64,000 nucleotides of DNA. Origin: Melastoma dodecandrum (lineage: Eukaryota > Streptophyta > Magnoliopsida > Myrtales > Melastomataceae). The notes beneath the pieces were generated by a model that saw only the letters and a program-made list of their open reading frames with translations, had not been told where the DNA came from and ran no database searches. Positions 52,735 through 63,211 of the stretch are shown here, piece by piece. Numbering within the stretch: the stretch's first letter is position 1; the number at the start of each line of letters is the position of its first letter. The stretch is taken from NCBI GenBank assembly GCA_029817715.1, contig JARUPY010000133.1:1-64000 (forward strand), given 5' to 3'. The translations under genes and the position numbers were made by a program.

Positions 52735-53429
52735 ATGGCGGTGCTGTCCTTGTCGAGGAACCTCAAGGAAGGGGAGAGGGCACTTGCTGCTACTCAAAGC
52801 CCTGCTGTTTCTGTATGGAACTCGTGAGGGCCATCTTCTCTGCTGTTTCTACCGCAGCCGAGGTGAATTTTCCCACTGAGGACAAGGATCAGGCGGTCTT
52901 TTTAGCTTTTTTGTCATTCGTTGTTTGATCATGCTCGCAGTTTTTGTCCTTGTGGAGAGGTTCTGGGGAAGAGCGATGGCAATCTCGTGAAGTTGGTCCA
53001 AATGGCTCCATCCAACGGAAGTGGCGAGAGCCAATTCTATAATTCGGTCGCATGGTCATTGGATTAGATGATGCATTTTTAGCAGCACTTCTCTCCCATC
53101 ATAGGTTATAGATTTCGAGGACGGGGAAGTTTATCATCACTGTCTCACGTACTTGTTTGGCCTGTTTCCAGGTCATCCGATTACTCTGGAAGAAACTCCC
53201 AATCTTTGCCATGCTGCAGAGAAGTTTCTCCCACGAGTCATGTCGAACCATCTGGATATTGTCAAGATTAAACTTTCATTTACTTGCGGCATTCGAAATG
53301 CAGGAGAAAGGGGTTCAGATGGTCGAGGACATGGAAAGCTGCCGCCTGAGACTCGGGAATAGCGAGAACGCATATCAGATGGTCAAGAGTCTGGTCAATT
53401 TCGTCGACGCTGAGATCGGTTGTCCATAG
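52735..53429 (+). pseudogene. Unidentified gene relic
   Basis: At 52735 a frame opens MAVLSLSRNLKEGERALAAT but meets a TGA after about 30 codons. Further on, 53157-53429 is open for 90 codons and ends EMQEKGVQMVEDM...SLVNFVDAEIGCP. Splice-like sites (CCGAG|GTGAAT near 52861, TTTCCAG near 53172) lie between. The pieces look like exons of a damaged gene, with plausible codon use, but I do not recognise the family and cannot join them in one frame. Confidence 0.35.
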
Positions 53430-53609
53430 CATCGACATGTCCCCTCATTAAATTGAACAAAATTGCATGCCATGGCACATAAAAACTGTTGTTTCCAACA
53501 TAGTATTATAAGATATTAATGAAGCATATAGTTTCTCGAGGATTAATGCTGTCATGACTACTTCAACCGCCATAGGAACAAAAGGTAGATAAGATATCTG
53601 ACTACAAAA

Positions 53610-55444
53610 TTAGGAAGTTTCCACATCTGAATCGTCGTCGAGCCCCTCGGCCAGTAGCTCGAATCCGTCTTCGTTCCATCGGCAGATCAAGTGCAATCTG
53701 AAGGTAGCCATTTTTATACCCAGCAGTCGCTGCAAAACCAGCGAGAACTCTCATTATAATCATGTATGGAAATCAATCAGATGAGACAACAAAGGAACTC
53801 CACTCGTGCTCATACCAGTATCCGAGATGCCTCCGGTGACAATGGTTTATCCTCATCGCACACGACGAAATTGGATACAAGCTCCACGACACCTGCAATT
53901 ATAACTGATTTCAATTCACAACATCGCCATTCTGGAGGTCTTAGTTTAAATACACAACTCATTGGATAATTTAGTTTGACATGTTTATAATTTATTTGCT
54001 TGTTATGCCTAAAAACATTTTCTTCAGTTATTTGGAGTAGAATGAACCGAACATTGACAATACCTTTATTCAAACGAACAGGCATCCCTTGCTTACGCAA
54101 GAATGGCTCCATTTCATGTGTAAACTCAGTCAAAGGACCTTCCTTAAGCTCTACCTGCAAACCAAATGGCATGACCAATCGAGAATATCAAGTTCTCGGC
54201 AGTTCATAACGTCATCACAATACAAGGCCTCAAAAACAAGATTTCCTCGTAATCTTATTTTTTATGAGAGCTAAGCAAAGGAATCAAGCCACTGGATTAA
54301 AAGAATAGCTTTGGAGCAGCAAGAGGGGCCACAAAAAATATTCCCAATTCAAAATATATTTGTCCAAACAATAACATCATAGGACGCAAATGAGAAGACG
54401 ATACAAATATCAATCAAAGTAAACAAGCACCCAGGAACAGAGATTTGTGAAATCCTCACCTTTTCAGTAGCCTTGCTACCTGTCCTAGCGAAATCAGTTT
54501 CTTCAAATTCATTGAAAATTCTGCAAAAGAGACGTGAAAAAATGAGCCTGTGCAGAAAATATTAAGGGCATGTAAAAGTGAAAATAAGGACAAAACTGTC
54601 CACTGAGTAACAGATGATATACAACAAAATGAACAGTGGCTGGCAGAACCTGCAAAAACTATAACTGAATTTTGAAACAATACAGCTCAATGATATTACT
54701 CACAAAGGAAACATAGAAATCATGGTGAACAACGAACAACACATGGTTTCAAAAATTATTCCAGAGCACTCATGATTCAAGTAAAAAAATCAAAACATTT
54801 TAAGGAAGTTGAGCTGATGTTGAATTTGCGGCTTACTTTTGCACCTCCTCTCTGGACAAATTAGTGAGAAACAGCCCAGTATTTCCATGTAAAAGCTGCA
54901 CGATCAATAAAATGGCTTTCAATCAAATGTTCGAAACGAAAGAAGGTCTGAAAGCTTCTCGGGAATTTCCCATCTCTACCTTGGACACCCTACGGATCCC
55001 GGGCCTAATCTCATCAGCGGCCGACCGACCCAAAGCTATTTGCATAACTTTGTTCGACCCCAGGAAAAGCCTGCAACACAGAAACTAAACCTTTTACTCG
55101 ATCGTAATCAAAAGAATTCAATCCAATCAGACCGGGAAACCGAACAACAAACCGGCTGGAAGACTTGAGCTGCTCGCGGAACTCCTTGAACTTGAGATTC
55201 CTCATGTTTTCAAAGGAGAAAACGTAGACTGAGCTGTAACTATCGATCGCGTTGCGTATCGCGTTCAGTAGCGACTCCTTTTGACCCCTCCCCTTCTTCT
55301 TCGTCTTCGAAAGGGTGACTGGCAACGCGAACACAAACCCGACGCTCAAGATACACAATCCAATCACCTAAGAAAGCACGACACAGACAAACCCATCGAC
55401 AACTCACAACACTTACCAGGTCTGTCGCGCTTAGACTTCGGCAT
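53610..55444 (-). CDS. MRT4: mRNA turnover protein 4 (MRT4), ribosome biogenesis factor
   Basis: MRT4 is a nucleolar paralogue of ribosomal protein P0. It holds the stalk site on pre-60S particles until P0 replaces it. Eight exons join without a break: 55444-55417, 55318-55153, 55070-54980, 54895-54837, 54520-54460, 54154-54064, 53892-53816, 53729-53610. They give 230 residues. It starts MPKSKRDRPVTLSKTKKKGR (basic), then SVYVFSFENMRNLKFKEFRE, LGSNKVMQIALGRSAADEI, LLHGNTGLFLTNL, the MRT4-specific insert-domain start VELKEGPLTEFTHEMEPFLR, then RKQGMPVRLNKG and the C-terminal RLLGIKMATFRLHLICRW with an acidic tail (DDDSDVE). All donors are GT and all acceptors AG. Length and domain order match the family, and no defect was seen. 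Confidence 0.93.
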
Positions 55445-55744
55445 CTCTGCGGAGGGGCAGGTGGCAGAGAAAAAACGGAGTTCCAGAACCCGTCGAGCGA
55501 CCACAGACGGTAGAGGAACTGGCGGCGGGGAGGGAAGCACGCGGCCAAACGGAGGCTAAAAATATTAGGTTTTAAGAGCGGGAGGTCACGAGTGGGTGGG
55601 AATCCTATGGGGGGGGTGCACCATAACACCGCTGGACCGCATCTTATAAATTATCCTTTCGTTTTGTTATTTCCCAAAGAAACAATTGGCTTCAAAACAA
55701 TTCATCTTCTTAACAAAAATTTCAAATGCAACAGTTTACATTGA

Positions 55745-56169
55745 CCTGGCTGGAGCATCGCCCACCAGCACGACCGGCAGTTGGCAGTCGATGACCACCT
55801 TACATGTCTGGGAAGGCAGCCTGGGGCCAGACACTCGCGTTGGGTTCAAGGCCGGCACATGACCAGATGAGTTGGCTTTTGAGCAAGCCTTCTGGTACTG
55901 GTACAAGCAGTTGTGAATTACGGCAGCTAGTGCCGCACATATAATGGCGGCAACCCTTCACAGAGGAGGAGAGCGGCATTGTGAGGATGCTCCATGCACA
56001 CGGAGCAGATCGCATCCTCCCAGTCTTCCCTGGTCAGCTGACCACCACCGGATGACGTCTGGGCAGACTTGTCCTCCAGGACAGTGCCGTCGAAAGACGG
56101 CAAGGCATAAGGAGAAGGCCTCAACTCCTGGGAAGCGATCCAGCGACGTTGCCTGCCACCTTTTGCCAT
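55745..56169 (-). pseudogene. DUF1644 zinc-binding protein gene, broken
   Basis: From ATG 56169 the frame reads MAKGGRQRRWIASQELRPSP and reaches EDWEDAICSVCMEHPHNAAL, the start of the DUF1644 Cys-rich domain. After LLLC the frame is lost by a small deletion (near 55977-55985). KGCRHYMCGTSCRNS then appears in another frame (55966-55920), and a further insertion shifts it again before a tail that fits ..SSGHVPAL. The rest of the family's Cys-rich domain (CPLCRGQVKGW and beyond) is missing. Function in the family is poorly known; some members are stress-responsive. Confidence 0.75.
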
Positions 56170-57005
56170 CTCCACATGAAACTGGAGAACAATGTCCCAA
56201 TTCCTCCTATAAATCAAACAACAACAGCCGAAAGCAACTGAGGAAGGAACAGGTTCCCCACTCCTTTTGGACCCCAAGACGAAATCCGAACGGATGAAAA
56301 TGAATGAATCCCTGAGCCAAACCCAACTCGAGGAAGCAAGGTCCCTGCGCGCTGGATCGATCGATCGATAAAAAAACATAAGAAGGAACATGGAAGATAA
56401 AGTGGGAGTTCATCAAACACATGCTGACATCAACACCTACACCATCAAAGGCATAGCAACCACCCACAATCAAGGATCCGCGTGGCTCCTTCGGAACGAG
56501 CCCGTCGGCAGGGATAGAAGAAATAAGGTTGTCTGGAAGGTGGGAGTGAGGGGTCGATTCACCATGTTCCTTGTGGTTTCTTCCCGAGTTTAATCCAATC
56601 CGCTCCGCCACACCTACCGATGATTCACAGAGCCAGAGCCGCCGTCCTTTCACTTGCTCTTGTTTCTTCCCGAGCTTCTCAATTCACATCGGAGTTGCTA
56701 TTTTTGTACCTACATTATTCATTCATTTCTTTTTCCTAAATAATAATACGACCGACTCGTCGTTATTTATCGCTTGTCAATTAATGTTTTTGTCAGATAA
56801 GCAAAAACTTAAAGGTAACCCAAAAAAAAAAATAAAAAGAGACCGATTAAAGTCAAAATCATCGTCCAATCTGAGGCGATAAAACCCACCACCACCTTCC
56901 CCTTTCCCTTCTTCTTCTTCTACTTCGTATCCGCCTGTAACTTACAATACACGTGACACACCATTTTCTTTTTCATCACACACGACGCGGAGACGCTAAA
57001 GACGT
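56170..57005. other. Intergenic, no gene seen
   Basis: Upstream of the DUF1644 relic and downstream of the small gene at 57006-57353. It contains short non-conserved frames and pyrimidine-rich stretches. A GATC-rich spot (ATCGATCGATCG, about 56357-56368) stands out but has no clear role. Confidence 0.4.
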
Positions 57006-57353
57006 TTATCCCGTGTGATCACCGGACCACTGCATGTGGCCGGACTCGTAAATGCTCTCGATGGATCGGTACCTCCTCCTCTTCCTCGCGAGCTCCCCGT
57101 CAGAATCATTGGTCCGGTCCACCCCCGAGGACGCCTCCACTCCTCCTCCTCCTTCGTATCCTTCCTCCTCCTTCTCCTCCTCGTCTTCCGAGCTGCCACT
57201 GAGCTGGACGAGCTGCCGCGCCACATCAATCTCCACCTCCGAGAACGCTCCCGCTGCCGACTCCCCCGTCCTCCGCTCGGATTTCCCCTTGGCGCGTCCG
57301 AGGGGAAGAACCGTAAACAACGTCCTCGTGGTCGTGGTCGTCTTGGTTGCCAT
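57006..57353 (-). CDS. Small plant protein of unknown function
   Basis: An intronless frame of 115 residues from ATG 57353. The start MATKTTTTTRTLFTVLPLG is Thr-rich. EVEIDVARQLVQLSGS (about residues 39-54) forms a short predicted helix. A Glu/Asp-rich stretch (SEDEEEKEEE) follows, then KRRRYRSIESIYESG, a basic nuclear-signal-like block ahead of an RSI.SIY motif. The pairing of an ARQLVQLS-type helix with a C-terminal K/R-R-R-Y-R-S-I-x-x-I-Y motif recurs in a family of short uncharacterised plant nuclear proteins. The function is unknown. It lies tail-to-tail with nothing and shares no obvious operon-like link with actin. Confidence 0.6.
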   Translation of the reverse strand: MATKTTTTTRTLFTVLPLGRAKGKSERRTGESAAGAFSEVEIDVARQLVQLSGSSEDEEEKEEEGYEGGGGVEASSGVDRTNDSDGELARKRRRYRSIESIYESGHMQWSGDHTG

Positions 57354-58040
57354 GGAAGTGTAGTTCGTTATGTTTTCGGAATTTAGGTCGTCCGACACGG
57401 CAAAGGCAGGGGCGTCGTTTTGGTTACATGAGTAGGCAACAACAAATTCCAAATTAAATAGACGACGTATATTTTATATTAACAATAAAATAATACCACC
57501 GACTTAGACTAGACCGCGGCTGCGACAATCGCCCAAGCCCAAATAGGCCCAACTTAATTACTTAATTGGGCCTAGGCCCACTATTAGCTAAATAATAAAT
57601 CCCAGATCCCCCAATTTTGGTAAGAGTTGTCGGGGTTTGGGCCTTGGTTTTGGTTTGGTTGGTTTTATCATAAGACATATCCATGATGAGAAGAAGCGCA
57701 CCTTCATTTTTCAATACAAAAAGTCTAAATATCTTTACGGGTTTAAATTAAAAAGAATGCAACAAAATAAATTTTACTTGACATGTTTTTAATAAAATCG
57801 ATCTACTTGTAATATTTATTATAAAAATTCAAAGAATGTATGTGCTAATAATAGATCAAATCTCATAATTATATTTATTTTGGAATAATCCATAACGTGA
57901 AATAAGAATTAAAACATGCTTGATTTTTAAAATGCTACGACAATGATGCACGAAAAAGGAAAAAAAAGAAAAGGAAAAGACAGCCTCAAACTCAACAAAC
58001 TAGTGCTAATTAACGAAAGCATACGGTGTGAGATTGATGA
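57354..58040. other. AT-rich spacer downstream of actin
   Basis: Lies 3' of the actin gene (minus strand) and 5' of the small gene. It is AT-rich beyond about 57470. On the actin strand the sequence just past the stop is T-rich, not A-rich, so no poly-A remnant of a retrocopy is seen. No gene is present. Confidence 0.5.
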
Positions 58041-59177
58041 TCAGAAGCACTTGCGGTGGACGATCGAGGGGCCGGACTCATCGTACTCGGCCTTAGTGAT
58101 CCACATCTGCTGGAATGTGCTGAGGGATGCGAGGATCGATCCGCCGATCCAGACGCTGTACTTCCTCTCGGGAGGTGCCACGACCTTTATCTTCATGCTA
58201 CCCGGGGCGAGCGCCGAGATCTCCTTGCTCATCCGGTCGGCGATCCCCGGGAACATTGTGGACCCCCCGCTGAGAACTATGTTGCCGTACAGGTCCTTGC
58301 GTATGTCCACGTCAGACTTCATGATCGAGTTGTACGTCGTCTCGTGGATACCGGGGGATTCCATCCCGACCAGGGACGGCTGGAACATGACCTCTGGGCA
58401 GCGGAACCGCTCGGAACCTATCGTGATGACCTGCCCGTCGGGGAGCTCGTAGCTCTTCTCGAGGGCGGAGCTGGTCATGGCGGTCTCCAGCTCCTGCTCA
58501 AAGTCTACCGCTACGTACCCGAGCTTCTCCTTGATGTCGCGGACGATTTCCCGCTCTGCACTCGTGGTGAACGAGTACCCCCTCTCGGTGAGTATCTTCA
58601 TCAGAGCGTCAGTCAGGTCTCGCCCCGCGAGGTCGAGCCGGAGGATCGCGTGGGGGAGGGCGTACCCCTCGTAGATGGGCACAGTGTGAGACACCCCGTC
58701 GCCCGAATCGAGCACGATCCCGGTGGTCCGACCGCTGGCATAGAGCGACAGGACGGCCTGGATGGCGACGTACATCGCGGGGACATCAAAAGTCTCGAAC
58801 ATGATCTGGGTCATCTTCTCCCGATTCGCCTTGGGATTCAGGGGAGCCTCGGTGAGCAGCACGGGGTGGTCCTCGGGGGTGACTCGGAGCTCGTTGTAGA
58901 AGGTGTGGTGCCAGATCTTCTCCATGTCGTCCCAGTTGCTGACTATCCCATGCTCGATCGGGTACTTGAGAGTCAGTATACCCCTCTTCGACTGGGCCTC
59001 GTCTCCGACGTATGCGTCCTTCTGCCCCATCCCGACCATGACTCCCGTGTGACGTGGCCTGCCGACGATGCTGGGGAAGACTGCCCTGGGGGCATCGTCT
59101 CCGGCGAACCCGGCCTTGACCATACCGGTGCCGTTGTCACAGACAAGGGGCTGAATGTCCTCCGCGAGGTCGGCCAT
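58041..59177 (-). CDS. ACT: Actin, intronless
   Basis: Filament-forming cytoskeletal ATPase. One uninterrupted frame of 378 residues runs from ATG 59177 to TGA 58043-58041, against 377 for typical plant actins; the extra residue is Leu4 ([18 protein letters not shown]). Both phosphate loops ([20 protein letters not shown] and [11 protein letters not shown]), the [16 protein letters not shown] segment, [12 protein letters not shown] and the terminal HRKCF are intact. Differences from common plant actins include EDHP (~102-104), FDVP (~130-133), [20 protein letters not shown] (218-237) and Ser288 where [13 protein letters not shown] normally has Cys. Plant actin genes usually have introns near codons 20, 152 and 356; none is here. 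Codons are GC-rich. It could be a functional retrogene or a naturally intron-less paralogue. Confidence 0.93.
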   Translation of the reverse strand: MADLAEDIQPLVCDNGTGMVKAGFAGDDAPRAVFPSIVGRPRHTGVMVGMGQKDAYVGDEAQSKRGILTLKYPIEHGIVSNWDDMEKIWHHTFYNELRVTPEDHPVLLTEAPLNPKANREKMTQIMFETFDVPAMYVAIQAVLSLYASGRTTGIVLDSGDGVSHTVPIYEGYALPHAILRLDLAGRDLTDALMKILTERGYSFTTSAEREIVRDIKEKLGYVAVDFEQELETAMTSSALEKSYELPDGQVITIGSERFRCPEVMFQPSLVGMESPGIHETTYNSIMKSDVDIRKDLYGNIVLSGGSTMFPGIADRMSKEISALAPGSMKIKVVAPPERKYSVWIGGSILASLSTFQQMWITKAEYDESGPSIVHRKCF

Positions 59178-60120
59178 TTCCAATCAAACCTTAACTAAAA
59201 ACCCTGTGCTCAAGCTCAAGCAATCAGCCTTGTAAAATACTCTCGAGATGACAAACAGATAGAAGATCGTAGAGGCCCTTTTTATATTATAAATTATGGA
59301 GCTACGCGACCTCGTGACACGTGTTAGGACACACGAAGTCATAAGATAACTACGATGGGTTAAAAGAAGGCGGTGGGAGTTATGGTCAGATTTGCCTGCC
59401 TCTAAATTTCTCCGACGACATGGTTTCCATCGAAACAGAGATCGATTGGTTGGCCTGCCGGCCTGGCCGCGGTCTCGAGTCTCTTAGACGTTGTTTACGA
59501 AGGTGCATTTCGGGATGCCCCCGGTGACGGCGGGAGGTGGGTAAGCCTGCCTGCCATTAATGAATATTGAACCGGTAATTCTAGAAGGTTCCGTGGAATT
59601 ATTACAATCACTTTTTAAACTGTTGGTATTTTTATTAAAAAGTATAGATTGATGTTCTTTTGGTGATAGAAATGGGCGGCTAGGAGGTCGGTTGGGTGGG
59701 AGGAGGATAGCCGACTTCTGACGTGGAAAGTTTCGAAAAGATAGGTTGTCAATGTCATAGCACACCACCTCGGATTTTGTCTCCTTTTTTCACGAACTCC
59801 ACCTCCGACCCATTTGAGTCCTAATCTTACATTATAAATAAATAAAATTAGGAAACAATTGGGGTGGGTGCTGTTGGGCTGAGCCTAATAATGGGCTGTA
59901 ATTAGGCCCAATTGAATCTGTCAAAGCTCACCCAGCTTCCCTAATGCTGCGCACCCGGCGCACGTTAGAAGGGAATCGAGAAGCTCGTACAACTACTACC
60001 TTAGGACTACTGGAGGCGGAGGGGGACGCAGACTGCGATATCTGGCCAAGGTGCCGCCGCCGCCGCCACTTCTTCTTCTTCTTCTTCTTCCTCCTCGTCG
60101 TTGACCTCGCCTGCTCCGAA
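59178..60120. other. Divergent region, actin / QCR6
   Basis: The promoters of actin (-) and QCR6 (+) must lie here. A TATATTATAAAT stretch at about 59282-59293 sits ~110 bp upstream of the actin start, a reasonable TATA element. The QCR6 leader begins before about 60060 and holds a GCC microsatellite followed by TTC repeats (60049-60090). No other gene is seen. Confidence 0.5.
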
Positions 60121-60464
60121 GGTACGGATCCGCCTGTTCCCGCCGATCGGATCTGTTGATCTTGTTGACCCGCTAGGTTTCGCCCCGTTGCCTGTCGCGT
60201 GAATTCGTGTCGTCAGGTTTAGGGTTTCGGAAATGGCGACGGTTGGTCCCATCCATCGTGTGCTCGGTTTGCCATGATTTGTTGCGCGCTTCAATGTTCT
60301 TGCCATTCAAAATTTGTGCAGTCGGACTGTATTTGTGTAGTCTGTTTTCATCATCCTACGCCTGCTGTTTACCTGATTCTGGGGAACTAGCTGACATTTC
60401 TTTTTGCCGATCGATCAGGAAACCGGACGTCCTACTGTTTCTTCGTTTGGTGTCGCAGTTCCAT

Positions 60465-61415
60465 ATGTAAGTGATGGATTTGCTTCCTAAGATATGCTTG
60501 AATGTTCCTTTTTCTTAAGCCTTTGTGGTGGTTTTGCTTAATGTGATTGGCTTGTTCTCTGACCTGAGTATTTTCTTAATCCTTTATTGGATTCTATCAG
60601 TAACACTGTTGTGCTTGAGTTTTGGCCGTTTAGTTTTACTATCAAAATTTGCCATGTATTGATAATTAAATCTGAACTAGGAAATCAGGGTGGTTAATGA
60701 TGGCATACAGAATCACTTAATGTAATTATTGTACACAGAGCACCAGTCACGGCTGCCAATACGTGAGGCTATGTGCTTTTTGAATCCTGTTTTGGCGGAT
60801 TTGTCAATGTTGAGTGCGCACGTGTTTTCTGGTTGAGTTGACGCCTTCTGATAGCTGCGATAGTTCAAATGCAGTGGCTCTATTGACTTGACCTAGAAAA
60901 TGCTGATAGTCTCAGGGTTCTTCCTTGGTCTGAATGATTATTATCCGCTTATTGGTGGTATCCAGCAATTGTGGTAGTAATTTGGGGTTTACCTGATCAA
61001 TGCATGTCTTCGTGGATTATAACTTTGGCCTTTTTCAGTTAATCTTTGATGCTCCTGTTGTGTCATTCTCATTAGTGTTTCTGGCTGATTTGACCGACCA
61101 TGAATCATCAACTCAGGGCGGATGATGAGCCTGTTGACCCGAAGAAGTACCTCGAGGAGGGATGCAAGCCAAAGTGCGTGAAACCTTTACTGGAGTACCA
61201 GGCATGTGTCAAGAGAATTGCGGGCGATGAATCCGGGCACAAGCACTGCACGGGTCAATACTTCGATTACTGGTCCTGCATAGACAAATGCGTAAGCCTC
61301 CAACCCCCTTTACTTGTTCCAGCTCTACAATTTCACTACTATGTTCATCTGAAACGGACAAGACTCTGTTCGGAACACGCAGGTCGCTACAAAGTTATTT
61401 TCGAAACTGAAGTGA
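60465..61415 (+). CDS. QCR6: Cytochrome bc1 complex hinge protein QCR6
   Basis: The acidic hinge subunit of mitochondrial complex III, on the intermembrane-space side, assists cytochrome c docking. The coding exons are 60465-60466 (AT), 61117-61291 and 61383-61415, total 69 residues, the family length. The ATG is split: AT before a strong donor (AT|GTAAGTG) and G after ACTCAG. The protein starts MADDEPVDPKKYLEE. Six Cys fit the family (C17-x3-C21, C31, C45, C55-x3-C59). Core motifs are KCVKPLLEYQACVKRI, HKHCTGQYFDYW and a VATKLFSKLK tail. A 5'-UTR intron (about 60121-60418, CTCCGAAG|GTACGG to GATCAG) is likely. The small third exon was found because the expected tail is present behind CACGCAG. 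Confidence 0.93.
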
Positions 61416-61849
61416 CAGGGGCGAGAGATGATTGATAAACGATAGTCGAGATGCGTTTCTGCGACATTTGGGACTCGATTTTACTGGCTAAGCTTTCCGA
61501 TTTTTGTACCTGGGAAACTGAGAAAATCTCTTCTTCTGGTTTGGCAGACAATGTGAATCTCTGTTCCGATGGGATGATTAATAAGGCAAGGAATTTCGAT
61601 TCGATTTATTTTTCCCTGGTTTTACCTTGCCAACATCAAATCTATGTCCCAAAATACTTTGTTGTTTAGGTGATCTTGTTTTGGGTCGGATTTAAATAAT
61701 TCGAAATTGGATCAGAATTGTTCCCATTGAAACTGGAAACGCTGAAAACGTCGTCGTTTCACGGAACGGCCAGAACCCAGGAAAAGCCCCAAGTCAATTT
61801 CTTCCTCTTCGTAAACAATAATTGATCGCTCCCCGGCATTTTCTCCTTC

Positions 61850-63211
61850 ATGACTGCCGACCAGAAGCCCCCAATTCTCCGTCAATACTTCCGGAAGCAC
61901 CGCCTAGGTCCGCAGCGGAGACCTCCGGATCCCCCTCAACATGACATTTCTGGCCCGACCACCGCCAACCGCAGCCGGCGCGACGTGCTGAACCTCCTGG
62001 AATGCCATGCGTGCGGGCACCGGGTTGATATGTGCAAGGGTAAGGATAGGTTGCAGACCCTGTACAGCGAGTGGAGGGTCGTGTTGTTGTGTAGGAAGTG
62101 TCTCGTAGGTGTGGAGTCCGCCGTTACTTGCTCGTATTGCTTTGAGGGGTGCGGCGGGGATGGGGAAGGGAGTTTTAGGTGCAGCGGGTGTCAGAGGAAG
62201 GTTCATAAGCAGTGCTTCTTTAGATATAGGGGCATAGCCCCATGGTCGTACTCGTGTAATGGTGTGCGCGAGGAGTTTGAGGTTTGTATTGATTGCTGGG
62301 TTCCGAGGACGGTGGCGAGGTTCAGGAACGTCGGGAAGAGGAGGGGGAGGAAGAGGAAGAAGAAGATGATTAGGGAGAGTGAGGTGGATTGGGAATGTCT
62401 GGTTGTGGAGAATAGGGATTTCGTTAAGAGTAGGGCTTTGACGGAGGGGATGGGTGGGGCTGATGTTGAGGTGACGAAGAAGAAGGTCGTGAGGGAGGTT
62501 GTTTTGAGGGAGAAACCGGTGGTGCTTGCAATAGGTTCAAGAGGTGAGCTTAAGAAAAAGCGGAGGAATTCATTTAATATGTACAGAGAGATGCGTGGAA
62601 ATGATAGTTGTGAAGTGGATATTATAGGGGATGGACATGTGTCGAACTCCCTTCCAGGAAACGATGCTGATGCGTTAGCTAGAGCTGAGCTTTCTGAGAA
62701 GATGAATGTAGGAGATATGGAGTCTTCCGTGGAAGAGAAAGTGTTTAGTCAAAGTTTAGCAGATGAATCTGCTATGGAGAACAAAGCAGAACCAGATTCT
62801 GGACATAGGATCATTGATTGTGTTACCATGATAAATGGCCAAAGTAAATATGCAGATGTTGGGCCTTCAATGGAGGGAGAGGGTAGTTGTTCGAACGGTA
62901 TGAGATCTGAATGTCGATGTTGTTGGAAGAGTGACAAGCGTGCTTGTCGAGGAGATGATGAAAGGAATCATTTAAAGACTGATCGTTTTGCTTTAAAGTA
63001 TCACAGGAGGAGCCTGTTGCCGATGAGCTCCATGATTAATAAATCCTTGCTCGTCTATCAGCGGAAATCGCAGACTGCATCTTCTTCTCTGCTGCCTAAT
63101 GTAGCCTCCATGCAACACTTCCCTTCTTGTAGAAGCACATGCAAGAAGCCCTATGTTGTCTACCAAAGGAAATTGGTCATTGCGTCCTCTGCAATACTGA
63201 CTGATCAATAA
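61850..63211 (+). CDS. Plant Cys-rich (PHD/RING-like) zinc-finger protein
   Basis: A single-exon frame of 453 residues. The N-terminal third has paired cysteines in zinc-binding spacing: C52-x2-C55, C81-x2-C84, C94-x2-C97, C111-x2-C114, H119-x2-C122 and C146-x2-C149. The block CSGCQRKVHKQCFFRY resembles a PHD/DC1-type half-finger. A strong basic nuclear signal follows (KRRGRKRKKK, about 163-172). The rest is polar, low in recognisable domains, with a second Cys pair (CRCCW) near 363-367 and two similar C-terminal stretches (LLVYQRKSQTASSSLLP and YVVYQRKLVIASSAIL). I think it is an uncharacterised plant nuclear protein; DNA, histone or protein binding is possible but not shown. Start is the first ATG of the frame, 435 bp past the QCR6 stop. 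Confidence 0.75.
   Translation: MTADQKPPILRQYFRKHRLGPQRRPPDPPQHDISGPTTANRSRRDVLNLLECHACGHRVDMCKGKDRLQTLYSEWRVVLLCRKCLVGVESAVTCSYCFEGCGGDGEGSFRCSGCQRKVHKQCFFRYRGIAPWSYSCNGVREEFEVCIDCWVPRTVARFRNVGKRRGRKRKKKMIRESEVDWECLVVENRDFVKSRALTEGMGGADVEVTKKKVVREVVLREKPVVLAIGSRGELKKKRRNSFNMYREMRGNDSCEVDIIGDGHVSNSLPGNDADALARAELSEKMNVGDMESSVEEKVFSQSLADESAMENKAEPDSGHRIIDCVTMINGQSKYADVGPSMEGEGSCSNGMRSECRCCWKSDKRACRGDDERNHLKTDRFALKYHRRSLLPMSSMINKSLLVYQRKSQTASSSLLPNVASMQHFPSCRSTCKKPYVVYQRKLVIASSAILTDQ

Noticed and set aside
57941..57990. A-rich tract next to actin as a possible retrocopy poly-A tail
   Set aside because: It is A-rich on the plus strand; a tail of the minus-strand actin would be T-rich on the plus strand.
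59178..59183. Longer actin start two codons upstream
   Set aside because: That codon is TTG, not ATG. The ATG at 59177 gives the normal MAD..EDIQPL actin start.
58056..59198. A 380-codon open frame exactly antisense to actin
   Set aside because: It is a by-product of the GC-rich third codon positions of actin: it has no domain, and its amino-acid composition is typical of antisense shadow frames.
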